Below, one piece after another: positions 35,371 to 43,670 of a DNA stretch of 64,000 nucleotides. Position numbers and translations under genes: made by a program. The stretch is from positions 1,780,816-1,844,815 of the forward strand of contig DS022282.1 of NCBI GenBank assembly GCA_000153745.1. Reading direction: 5' to 3'. Origin of the DNA: Rhodobacterales bacterium HTCC2255 (GTDB lineage: Bacteria; Pseudomonadota; Alphaproteobacteria; Rhodobacterales; Rhodobacteraceae). The stretch's first letter is position 1. Every line of letters begins with the position of its first letter. The notes below the pieces were generated by a model. The model saw nothing but the letters and a program-made list of their open reading frames with translations, had not been told where the DNA came from and made no database searches.

Positions 35371-36303
35371 TTATAATAAATTTTCTTTATGATAATTTTC
35401 AACAGCTATTTTTGCCATGCTCAATATAGCATCACGTGTTTCTGCTATAGCTATAAAACGAGCATTATGGCAAAATAGTGCACCATCAATGCCTGAGGCA
35501 ACTTCAAGATCTTTGTTTGTTAATCCAGCCCAAGAGATGGGTAATTTTGCACGTTGATCAAAGGTATTTTCTGACATTTTTACTGTACTTAATGTCCATT
35601 CTGAACCACGTGGATATATAACAAATAGTACATGTTTGGCATTTGAATTTTCTAATGCTGATTGAAATGGCATTCCTGTTGGAAGCTCAAGTATTTCTGA
35701 TGATCCCAAATCATTAATTAAATCATTTACTATTTTATTTGCACGATGCTTTGATGATAAGTTTTGCATTATTGATTGAATGAAATCTTGTGCAATAGAT
35801 AAAGCTTTCATAAATGCATCATCATTTGCAGATGCAGATGGGTTATCAAATGCTGGTTTGAAATTCTCCAGCAAAGCTGGCAATGATAAATTTGCAATTG
35901 CCCCAGATAACGACAGATCAATTTCCCCATTATCTATAAGGTCTACAGGTAGCACAAATTTAGTATCAAACTCTCTATGTATATGTTCAATATCTTCATC
36001 TGATACGCTGTTTATTTTTAAAAACTTTTTACCAAAATGTTTCCAAATTAAACCAAAAGAACTGTAAGGTTGACCATCTGCCCGCAAAGGGTTTGGGCGT
36101 TGATGGTGATCAAAAATCTGATTATTTAAATCATATTCACCGCCGACATCATATATAATTTTTCTATTATTTGGAGTGATCCAATCTTTTTCACGACTTC
36201 GTATAATTTTGGCTTTTGGAAAAATAAATTTTAGAATTGCAGTTGATAATAGTTCGTCTGCATGAAAACCACCGGAATGCGTAACTAAGTATTCAATAGC
36301 CAT
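35371..36303 (-). CDS. MYG1-family protein (UPF0160)
   Basis: 310 residues. The metal-binding DHH-like pattern is clear: THSGGFHADELLSTAIL, YDVGGEYD and IFDHHQ. Eukaryotic MYG1 is a 3'-5' RNA exonuclease; the bacterial role is not established. No signal peptide, cytosolic. Alone on its strand, convergent with the EamA gene. Confidence 0.9.
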   Translation of the reverse strand: MAIEYLVTHSGGFHADELLSTAILKFIFPKAKIIRSREKDWITPNNRKIIYDVGGEYDLNNQIFDHHQRPNPLRADGQPYSSFGLIWKHFGKKFLKINSVSDEDIEHIHREFDTKFVLPVDLIDNGEIDLSLSGAIANLSLPALLENFKPAFDNPSASANDDAFMKALSIAQDFIQSIMQNLSSKHRANKIVNDLINDLGSSEILELPTGMPFQSALENSNAKHVLFVIYPRGSEWTLSTVKMSENTFDQRAKLPISWAGLTNKDLEVASGIDGALFCHNARFIAIAETRDAILSMAKIAVENYHKENLL

Positions 36304-36463
36304 TTAGGGCTCCCATAATTTATCAAGTGAATTCAATCATTATTGGATATGTTGTGTCTATGTAAAAGTAATTCAATTTTATTTACATATAAAGATTAAT
36401 ATGCTCAACAGAAACTCTCATTCAAGTTTGCCTTTTAAGCTATAAAAACACACAGGTTATGAA

Positions 36464-37342
36464 TTGAAAATTAGAAATAAGTTTAATTTAAGTAGTAACC
36501 TCTATGGTTGCATATGGATGGTAGCTGCGATGGCTTTTTTTGCCGTTGAAGATACACTCATTAAATTTGTAACGTCTTCAGTACCAATAGGGCAAATCCT
36601 AATGATGTTTGGATTAGGTGGTGCTTCAATATTTTTTCTTATAGCTCTGTATAATAATGAAAAAATTACTCTGGGTGATATGCTTTCATTACCAATGTAT
36701 ATTCGGGTTATTTTTGAAATAATTGGACGTTTATTCTATGTGCTAGCTATTTCATTAATACCTTTGTCTACAGCTACAGTAATTATTCAAGCTACTCCAA
36801 TTGTTGTGGTCGCGGGTGCTGCTATAATATTCGGAGAAAAAGTTGGTTGGCGACGATGGACTGCAATTTTATTAGGCTTATTTGGTGTAGTAGTTATTAT
36901 TCAGCCAGCAACTGAGAGTTTTTCATTTCTTTCTATACTAGCACTGATTGGTATGATTGGATTTGCAGGAAGAGATTTAGCTAGCCGCGCTGCTCCTGCA
37001 AATCTAAGTGTTTTTATACTTGGTTTACATGGTTTTATTGCATTAGCATTTTCTGGTTTAATTTATTCGCTTTGGGATAATTCAGGTTTAGTCATGTTAG
37101 ATATTAAGATTATAAGCTTCATGTTTGGAGCAGTTATATTTGGTGTGGCTGCGTACACTTGTTTAATGAAAGCAATGCGAACAGGAGAAGTGTCAGCGGT
37201 CACACCTTTTAGATATACGCGATTAATTTTTGGTGTGACCCTGGGCATTATTTTTTTTAATGAAACACTTAACTATTCAACTATTTTAGGTACAACTTTT
37301 ATAGTAATTTCTGGTTTATTTATTTTATCAAGAAATAAATAA
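36464..37342 (+). CDS. EamA/DMT-family transporter, probable TTG start
   Basis: 292 residues, two EamA repeats (WMVAAMAFFAVEDTLIKFV; ALIGMIGFAGRDLASRAAPAN). The best start is TTG at 36464 after ACAGG; the next in-frame ATG falls inside the first helix. An out-of-frame ATG at 36459 runs into a stop at once. Substrate unknown; convergent with the quinone-reductase gene, 7 bases away. Confidence 0.8.
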   Translation: MKIRNKFNLSSNLYGCIWMVAAMAFFAVEDTLIKFVTSSVPIGQILMMFGLGGASIFFLIALYNNEKITLGDMLSLPMYIRVIFEIIGRLFYVLAISLIPLSTATVIIQATPIVVVAGAAIIFGEKVGWRRWTAILLGLFGVVVIIQPATESFSFLSILALIGMIGFAGRDLASRAAPANLSVFILGLHGFIALAFSGLIYSLWDNSGLVMLDIKIISFMFGAVIFGVAAYTCLMKAMRTGEVSAVTPFRYTRLIFGVTLGIIFFNETLNYSTILGTTFIVISGLFILSRNK

Positions 37343-37349
37343 GCATAAT

Positions 37350-38324
37350 CTACATAGTTAGGATTGTTGATCCTGTAGTCATCCTTTGCTCCAAACTATC
37401 ATGGGCTAATGCTACATCAGAAAGTGGAAATTTTTGGCCAATAATAATGTCAATTTGTCCAGATGTTACTTTTGCAAATAGATTTTTTGCCATCTCCTGG
37501 CATGTATTATGATTGCCAATATGTGTAAACAACGTTGGGCGAGTTATTTTTAGCGAACCTTTAGCTCCCAATTGACCTAAATTAAAAGGTGGAATTGGGC
37601 CTGATGCGTTTCCAAATGTAATCATCATTCCAAGAGGTTTAAGGCAGTTCAATGAACCCTCAAATGTGGATTGACCCACAGAGTCCATAACAACATCTAC
37701 ACCAGCTCCAGCAGTTATTTCTTTAACCTTCTCTTCAAAATTCTCTTCATTATAATTTATACAATGAGTAGCGCCATATTTTAAAGCGAGTTTACATTTT
37801 TCATCAGAGCCAGCTGTACCAATAAGTGTAATGTTTTCAGATTTTGCCCATTGGCAAGCTATCAGCCCAACACCTCCAGCAGCTGCATGAAACAATATGG
37901 TATCCCCAGCCTTAATTGGTGTAGTTCTATTAAGGAGATATTCAACAGTCATACCTTGAAGCATCATTGCAGCTCCTTGCTCAAAGCTAATTTCATCTGG
38001 TAAAAGGCAGACTTGAGCAGCAGGCATCACTCGTTTATCACAATATGCTCCTGGAGGCATTGATGCATATGCTACCCTGTCTCCAACTTTCAAATGTGTC
38101 ACATTCTCACCAATAGCTTCAATAATTCCTGACCCTTCCATGCCTAATGCTTGGGGTAGTTTGAGTGGATAAAGTCCAGTTCTTTGATATACGTCAATGA
38201 AATTTAAACCACATGCTTTGTGGGCAATCCTAATTTCACCAACGTTTGGCTCATTGATTGGATGATCAATTATATTTAGATTTTCTGAGCCACCAAACTC
38301 ATTAATGATAACTGTTCTATTCAT
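37350..38324 (-). CDS. qor: NADPH:quinone reductase (MDR superfamily)
   Basis: 324 residues with AGGAG before the ATG. The zinc-free MDR/Qor pattern is present: HKACGLNFIDVYQRTGLYPLKLPQALGMEGSGIIEAIG, then AAAGGVGLIACQWAK (nucleotide-binding loop), then VVMDSVGQSTFEGSL (quoted in parts). No structural or catalytic zinc Cys motifs are seen, as expected of quinone reductases. Cytosolic; it reduces quinones or enones by NADPH. Confidence 0.92.
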   Translation of the reverse strand: MNRTVIINEFGGSENLNIIDHPINEPNVGEIRIAHKACGLNFIDVYQRTGLYPLKLPQALGMEGSGIIEAIGENVTHLKVGDRVAYASMPPGAYCDKRVMPAAQVCLLPDEISFEQGAAMMLQGMTVEYLLNRTTPIKAGDTILFHAAAGGVGLIACQWAKSENITLIGTAGSDEKCKLALKYGATHCINYNEENFEEKVKEITAGAGVDVVMDSVGQSTFEGSLNCLKPLGMMITFGNASGPIPPFNLGQLGAKGSLKITRPTLFTHIGNHNTCQEMAKNLFAKVTSGQIDIIIGQKFPLSDVALAHDSLEQRMTTGSTILTM

Positions 38325-38504
38325 TTTGATCTCCTAGTTTTGAGCTCACTCTAGCTAAAGTATAACTTTTAACAATGCATATAAATTCAGTAGAATAAAT
38401 AAGCTTCAGAGTTTGTAAATTATAAATATTAGAATAATTGATATTTTGTAAATCCATTCTATTTAACAATTAGAGTATTTAAAAAAACAGTTTTGGTATT
38501 ATCA

Positions 38505-39050
38505 ATGAATGTAATTAAGTATCTGAAAATGATGGCCATCTCATTGGTCATTTTTATAAATTGGATCGAGGTCTCGGTGGCTCAAAATTTGATCACTTCT
38601 GAACGTTGGGTTTATTTGGCAGATACAGTAATGGGTGGTGTGTCTGAAGGATCTGCAAGTATAATTGATACGCCTGAGGGACAAGCGATAAACTTATTTG
38701 GTAAAGTTTCAACTCAAAATAATGGTGGATTTATTCAAGTTAGGGTGAATATGCCTACAGGCGCTGCAACAGAATTTAAGGGTATAAAATTGAAAGTTAA
38801 AGGAAATGGTGATGAATATTTTGTTCACATTAGGAACTCTAGCTCGAAGTTGCCTTGGCACTACTATTCAAAAAGTTTCATTGCCAAAAATGAATGGCAA
38901 GTAATAGAGCTCCCATTTTCTGAGTTTTTAAGATCTTCCAATTTCATAAGAAAAAAAATGAAAGTTGAATCCATCAAAACAATAGGTCTTGTAGCTTATG
39001 GTAAAGATTACGATGCTGATGTTTCTATTATTAGCATGTCTTTTTATTAA
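38505..39050 (+). CDS. Secreted CIA30-like protein
   Basis: 181 residues from the ATG at 38505, with a signal peptide (about 1-26, SVAQN). The beta-sandwich carries WVYLADTVMGGVSEGSAS, FGKVSTQNNGGFIQVRV, LKVKGNGDEYFVHIR and WQVIELPFSEFL, which match the CIA30 (complex I intermediate-associated) family, a galactose-binding-like fold. The bacterial function is not settled. Alone, in an AT-rich stretch. Confidence 0.82.
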   Translation: MNVIKYLKMMAISLVIFINWIEVSVAQNLITSERWVYLADTVMGGVSEGSASIIDTPEGQAINLFGKVSTQNNGGFIQVRVNMPTGAATEFKGIKLKVKGNGDEYFVHIRNSSSKLPWHYYSKSFIAKNEWQVIELPFSEFLRSSNFIRKKMKVESIKTIGLVAYGKDYDADVSIISMSFY

Positions 39051-39058
39051 AAGAAAAT

Positions 39059-39412
39059 TTACTTTAGTTTGACATCAAAATATTTTCGGACGGCTTCCAT
39101 AATTTGCCATGTTCCTGAAAAATCATCTTCAACCACAAAAGTATCACCTGATTTAACTTCAACAGGATCGCCGCCGTCTGGCGTAATTATAATACGACCT
39201 TCAAGTAGGTGCACAAACTCATATTCCTTATATGTTGCATGATACGATCCAGGTGTAGATTCCCAATATCCTGAAATCATTGTCTCATCATTGTTTGTGT
39301 GTAATATCCAAGTCTTCATAATTGGTGAGCCTTCAGTAACTGTCCACCCTTCTAGATTATCAGTGATTGGATCAATATCTTTAATATTTTTTAGTTTAGA
39401 AATAGTTGGCAT
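39059..39412 (-). CDS. Cupin_3 (DUF861)-type protein
   Basis: 117 residues, AAGGAG before the ATG. GYWESTPGSYHATYKEYEFVHLLEGRIIITPDGGDPVEVKSGDTFVVEDDFSGTWQI (given in parts here) is the single jelly roll of the cupin_3 family, which includes EutQ- and ureidoglycolate-related proteins. His in SYHATY and the Glu pair in YEFVHLLEG are candidate ligands. Function unknown. Converges on the CIA30 gene 8 bases away. Confidence 0.85.
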   Translation of the reverse strand: MPTISKLKNIKDIDPITDNLEGWTVTEGSPIMKTWILHTNNDETMISGYWESTPGSYHATYKEYEFVHLLEGRIIITPDGGDPVEVKSGDTFVVEDDFSGTWQIMEAVRKYFDVKLK

Positions 39413-39452
39413 TTATATGCTCCTTAAAAAATCTGTATTTTTATCACAAATT

Positions 39453-39662
39453 TTATTTATAATATTCACGACGTGATCCAAAGTCTCGGACCCTTTTCCT
39501 CCACGTTTGGTAGGATCCAGTTTTTAGATTTGATTTCATTAATTTTTTGACATCTTTTTCAGCAAGACCATACTGATTTTTGATATCGTTGAATGAAACA
39601 TGATCAGACAATGCCATCTGAATGACATCACTGATCTCTGCTTCTGTTAGTTTTTGAGACAT
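39453..39662 (-). CDS. TIGR03643/DUF2805-type small protein
   Basis: 69 residues. IQMALSDHVSFNDIKNQYGL, DVKKLMKSNLKTGSYQTWRKRV and the basic tail form the helix-turn-helix-like pattern of this family. Function unknown. Its start codon shares bases with the stop of the tiny lipoprotein gene (TAATG at 39662-39664), so the two are translationally coupled. Confidence 0.85.
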   Translation of the reverse strand: MSQKLTEAEISDVIQMALSDHVSFNDIKNQYGLAEKDVKKLMKSNLKTGSYQTWRKRVRDFGSRREYYK

Positions 39663-39742
39663 TAAATTCCTGGAATTAAAGGGATATCAATTCCACACGC
39701 TGTTAAAGTTATTAATGCAATAATTGCAATTAAAATTCGCAT
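39662..39742 (-). CDS. Tiny lipoprotein (26 residues)
   Basis: Too short for usual gene finding: MRILIAIIALITLTAC followed by GIDIPLIPGI. Signal segment residues 2-14, lipobox LTAC with the acylated Cys at residue 16, leaving a mature lipopeptide of 11 residues. AGGA is placed 8 bases before the ATG, and its stop overlaps the next start in TAATG. This coupling supports it as real. Function unknown; similar tiny lipoproteins exist near LptM/YifL-type genes, but no homology is claimed. Confidence 0.65.
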   Translation of the reverse strand: MRILIAIIALITLTACGIDIPLIPGI

Positions 39743-39868
39743 AGTTTTTCCTAACTCATATGTTGGTTTATCAAATTGATACTAGCATCAATAAGTTCTA
39801 TAAAATATTTATGATTAAAAAAATACAATCTAGCAATTAAATTTTTTGTATTTCTGTAAAATAAAACT

Positions 39869-40529
39869 TCATTCTGATGTTTTACCGAAGCTTGCAACAA
39901 GTTGGTGGAATTTATCGCCTTGAACGGCAACATGGTCTCTGAGAGCACTTTCTGCCATTGAAGCATCACCGATGGTTAAAGCTTGAACAATAATTTCATG
40001 TTCTGACATTGATTGTTCAATTCGGCCTCTGAATCGCAATTGAATGCGCCTAAATGGTTGTAATCTTTTTTGAAGTTTTATTGCTTCTTTTCTAGAAATC
40101 TATTACCTGACTGATTGTAAATAATTTTATGAAATTGTTCATTTTCTAAATAATAGGAGTCAGGATTATTATTTTTGATCGACTTCTTGCATTTAGCATT
40201 TGCTTCATGAAGTTTCTTTAGAGCAGACTCGGAAATTCGTTTGCAGCTAGGCGTCCACAGATGCTTTCGAGTTCAGACATTACCTCAAACATTTCCAATA
40301 ATTCAATTGGACCTGGCTGGTGAACAAATACACCTCGATTAGGTATTTTTTCAACTATTCCTAATAGGGCAACTTTTTTTAAAGCTTCTCTTAATGGTGT
40401 CCTAGAAACACCGAATTGTTCGGCTAATCGAATCTCGTCTAACCGTTCACCATCTTTAAATGATCCTGCAAATATTTGTTCTTGGATCTCTTCTGCTATT
40501 TGGTCTGCTCTATTTAAATACATTTTCAT
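39869..40529 (-). pseudogene. matR: GntR-family (FCD) regulator, MatR-like, two frameshifts
   Basis: The first 103 codons (GERLDEIRLAEQFGVSRTPLREALKKV) are a typical GntR winged helix. A break at about 40236-40239 is repaired by one C (Asn-Arg-Ile-Ser-Glu follows), and a second at about 40088-40091 by one A in a run of four, giving the FCD ligand domain ending ALRDHVAVQGDKFHQLVASF. The 661-base length (one more than a multiple of three) fits two lost bases; the repaired protein is about 220 residues. It is divergent from a malonate TRAP operon, and with the operator at 40569 the whole resembles MatR control of malonate catabolism. Confidence 0.8.
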
Positions 40530-40568
40530 TATCTATACGGCTAAAAGATAATATGCAATACATGAGAT

Positions 40569-40580
40569 ATTGTATACAAT
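40569..40580. promoter_or_regulatory. Perfect 12-bp palindrome ATTGTATACAAT, likely MatR operator
   Basis: It lies in the 133-bp gap between the GntR gene and the TRAP operon. A TTGACA -35-like box follows at 40585-40590. The TTGTA/TACA half-sites resemble those I recall for MatR of rhizobia, but that link is from memory and should be checked. Strong case for an autoregulatory operator. Confidence 0.7.
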
Positions 40581-40662
40581 TTTATTGACAATAAAAACAA
40601 AATAAGTACTACTTTATCAACGCACTTGGAATCGCCTTGTGTGTTTGTTTTGGGAGGAACGA

Positions 40663-41645
40663 ATGAGAACAACAATACTGGCTGCGACAGCGGCCCTGTC
40701 ACTTGCTGCAAGTGGCATAGCACAAGCGGAAGAGCTTCGCTTATCTCACCAATGGTCAAATAAAGATGTACGCCACAAAGTGGCTGAGATCGTTGCAAAC
40801 GAAGTAGCAGCAGCAAACGTTGATCTAGAGATCAAGATCTTTGGATCAAAATCACTTTTCAAACCACGCGAGCAGTATAAGCCGCTAAGCCGTGGCCAAT
40901 TAGATATGACTGTTTTCCCACTAAGTTACGCGGGCGGACAACAACCAGCATTCAACTTAACGCTTATGCCTGGATTGGTTAAGAACCATGATCACGCAGC
41001 ACGCTTAAATGAATCAGAGTTCATGGGTAAACTAGAAGCTAAAATGGCAGAAGACGATGTCATGGTGCTTGTACATGGTTATCTTGCAGGTGGCTTTGTT
41101 GGTAAAGACAAATGCATCACAAACCCTGACGATGTAAAAGGCCTGCAAACACGTGCTGCTGGTAAAGCGTTTGAACAAATGCTGGTAGGCGCGGGGGCAT
41201 CTATGCTTCAATGGCGTCTTCAGAGATTTATAATGCGATGCAAACAGGCGTTCTAAACGCTGCGAACACATCATCGTCATCATTTGTGTCTTACCGTATT
41301 TATGAGCAAGTAAAATGCTACACACCAGCTGGTGATGTTGCGCTTTGGTTTATGTATCAGCCATTGTTGATGAACAAATCAAAGTTTGAAAGCTTATCTG
41401 ATGCACAACAAGCTGCTTTAAGAGCAGGGGCTGCTAAAGCAGAAGCTTACTACTTAGAAGAAGCTAAGAAGCAAGATGCTGCATCTGTTAAAGTCTTCGC
41501 AGACGCAGGCGTTGAGATTGCAAACATGTCTCCAGCTGATTTTGAAGCATGGCGCGCAATTGCGATGGAAACATCATACAAGAAGTTTGTATCAGACGTT
41601 TCTGACGGACAAGAGCTTCTCGATCTCGCTTTATCTGTAGAATAA
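40663..41645 (+). pseudogene. dctP: TRAP transporter substrate-binding protein with one frameshift (malonate)
   Basis: Signal peptide (1-23, GIAQAEE) and GGGAGGA before the ATG. The N-terminal frame contains LSRGQLDMTVFPLSYAGG and the hinge, then shifts at 41203-41207. One G restores Gly-Ala-Ser-Met-Ala-Ser-Met-Ala-Ser-Ser-Glu-Ile and the continuous DctP lobe ending FVSDVSDGQELLDLALSVE. The length of 983 bases (two more than a multiple of three) fits one lost base, giving 327 residues, normal for DctP proteins. Ligand probably malonate, from the linked decarboxylase and synthetase. The protein would otherwise be intact. Confidence 0.85.
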
Positions 41646-41652
41646 TTTTTTA

Positions 41653-41691
41653 GGGCAGCAGTGATTAACATTGCTGCCCATTTTCTTTTTT
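41653..41691 (+). terminator. Hairpin with T tract between dctP and dctQ
   Basis: Stem GGGCAGCAGTG (41653-41663) with CATTGCTGCCC (41669-41679), one G-T pair, 5-base loop, followed by ttttctttttt at 41681-41691. It lies 8 bases after the binding-protein stop, where a partial terminator would let dctP be made in excess of the membrane genes. Confidence 0.8.
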
Positions 41692-41714
41692 GATTTTTAA
41701 TTTAGGAAAACTTG

Positions 41715-42263
41715 ATGGCAAGTGTGAGCTCCACTGCGGAATCTAAAACAGGCAATAACCAGTTCCTACGCATTGTAGCAGCTATCTCCACACTTTCAGG
41801 TTGGCTGTCAGCTGGAATGATAATGCTGTCAGTTCTTATTACGTGCCAGATGATTTTTATCCGGTTTGTTTTGAACGGCTCAACTGTTTGGCAAACTGAG
41901 ATGGTTGTGTATCTTATGATCACAGCAACACTTATTGGATTGCCATATGTTCAGCGTATGCGCGGACATGTGAACGTAGATCTCATTCCCATAATGTGCC
42001 CGCCACGTTTGCGATATTACTTAAGCCTTTTTACCCTAAGCTTATCATCCGCCATCGTGGTTGTGATGCTGTATTACGGTTATGACTATTGGCACATTGC
42101 TTGGTCAAAAGGTTGGACGTCAGATACGATATGGGCTGTTCGTTTATGGATACCATATTCAGCTCTACCAATTGGTTTTTCTCTTTTGCTTTTACAACTT
42201 ATTGCTGACTTGGTTGCTGTTATTTTGAAGATAGATGCCCCTTTCGGTTTGGAGGACAAATAA
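41715..42263 (+). CDS. dctQ: TRAP transporter small permease
   Basis: 182 residues with four predicted helices (about residues 25-48, 65-85, 102-122, 145-165). FVLNGSTVWQTEMVVYLMITAT is characteristic of the DctQ family. The start at 41715 (ATG) is preferred over the overlapping TTG at 41712. Its stop overlaps the DctM start in TAATG. Confidence 0.9.
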   Translation: MASVSSTAESKTGNNQFLRIVAAISTLSGWLSAGMIMLSVLITCQMIFIRFVLNGSTVWQTEMVVYLMITATLIGLPYVQRMRGHVNVDLIPIMCPPRLRYYLSLFTLSLSSAIVVVMLYYGYDYWHIAWSKGWTSDTIWAVRLWIPYSALPIGFSLLLLQLIADLVAVILKIDAPFGLEDK

Positions 42264-43579
42264 TGGATCCGTTATTCCTTGGTGCACTCGTTGCGATTAT
42301 CACAATTGTTGTTCTGTTCTCTGGCGTCTCAGTTGCTATTGGGTTGCTGATTGTATCAGCAGGCTTCCTCATTACGTTTGATGGTTTGCGCTCACTTGAG
42401 TTGATGCCAGAAATTCTCTTTGGAAAGCTCGATAGCTTTGCGCTTCTTTCTATTCCTATGTTTATCATTATGGGCTCTTCGATTGCATCTACGCGGGCAG
42501 GGGCTGATTTGTATGAAGCTCTTGAGAGATGGCTTACGCGTGTCCCGGGTGGTTTGGTTATATCTAACCTTGGAGCCTGTGCTTTGTTTGCTGCGATGTC
42601 TGGCTCTAGCCCTGCAACCTGTGCAGCTATTGGTAAGATGGGTATTCCAGAGATGCGCAAGCGTGGATATCCTGACGGCGTTGCTGCAGGCTCTATTGCT
42701 GCGGGGGGAACGCTTGGTATTCTTATTCCACCATCCGTCACAATGATTGTTTATGGGATTGCGACAGAGACATCTATTGGACGCTTGTTCTTAGCGGGTG
42801 TGTTCCCAGGCTTGCTTCTGGTGAGCTTATTTATGGCATGGTCACTGTATTCCACATGGAAATCAGGAAACACAGAAACCTTGTCACCACGCTCATACAC
42901 TTGGCAGGAGCGTTTTGAGATCTTACCGCGTGTGATACCGTTTATACTGATCATTCTAGGCGTCTTATATGCAATGTATGGCGGTGTTGCGACGCCATCA
43001 GAAACAGCAGCTGTTGGCGCTTTACTCTGTTTATTAATCGCAATGATTATTTATAAGCTCTGGCACCCACGCCTCTTATGGCAGGTGTTACGTGACAGCA
43101 CGAAAGAAAGCGTGATGATCTTGTTTATCATCGCGGCTGCCGGTGTGTTCTCTTATATGCTTTCAAGCTTATACATCACACAATCCATTGCAGAATGGAT
43201 AGGGACGCTTGATGTAAATAGATGGGTCCTCATGATCGCCATCAACATCTTTTTACTTATTGCAGGGTTCTTCTTACCACCTGTTGCGGTGATCTTAATG
43301 GCGGCGCCTATCTTATTGCCAATCATTACAACTGCTGGCTTTGATCCTATTTGGTTTGCGGTTGTTCTCACAATTAACATGGAGATTGGTTTGATCTCAC
43401 CCCCCGTTGGATTGAACCTCTACGTGATTAACGGCATTGCCCCAGATATCCCGCTTAAGACCATCCTCTCAGGCTCACTCCCATTTGTAGCCTGTATGAT
43501 CGTTGCAATCATTCTCCTTTGCATCTTCCCAGATATCGCAACTTGGCTCCCAGACTACATGATGGGAACCGCAAGATGA
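42263..43579 (+). CDS. dctM: TRAP transporter large permease
   Basis: 438 residues, about twelve helices, with the DctM landmarks LFAAMSGSSPATCAAIGKMG, AAGGTLGILIPPSVTMIVYG, GLISPPVGLNLYVINGIA. The base composition is higher in G+C than in surrounding genes (for example 30 of 60 at 43441-43500), with many Cys/Gly/Arg codons ending in C or G. Together with dctP and dctQ it imports malonate if the neighbouring genes are a guide. Confidence 0.92.
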   Translation: MDPLFLGALVAIITIVVLFSGVSVAIGLLIVSAGFLITFDGLRSLELMPEILFGKLDSFALLSIPMFIIMGSSIASTRAGADLYEALERWLTRVPGGLVISNLGACALFAAMSGSSPATCAAIGKMGIPEMRKRGYPDGVAAGSIAAGGTLGILIPPSVTMIVYGIATETSIGRLFLAGVFPGLLLVSLFMAWSLYSTWKSGNTETLSPRSYTWQERFEILPRVIPFILIILGVLYAMYGGVATPSETAAVGALLCLLIAMIIYKLWHPRLLWQVLRDSTKESVMILFIIAAAGVFSYMLSSLYITQSIAEWIGTLDVNRWVLMIAINIFLLIAGFFLPPVAVILMAAPILLPIITTAGFDPIWFAVVLTINMEIGLISPPVGLNLYVINGIAPDIPLKTILSGSLPFVACMIVAIILLCIFPDIATWLPDYMMGTAR

Positions 43580-43670
43580 AAAATATAAGTGATTTTAACC
43601 CAACGTTAATACTTATTCTATTTAAGAAGCTGTTAAGTATTTATCAAAGATAATTGATAGGTGACGTTAG

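Noticed and set aside
40639-40662. Longer start for dctP from an upstream GTG/TTG
   Set aside because: GGGAGGA lies directly before the ATG at 40663, and a normal signal peptide begins there.
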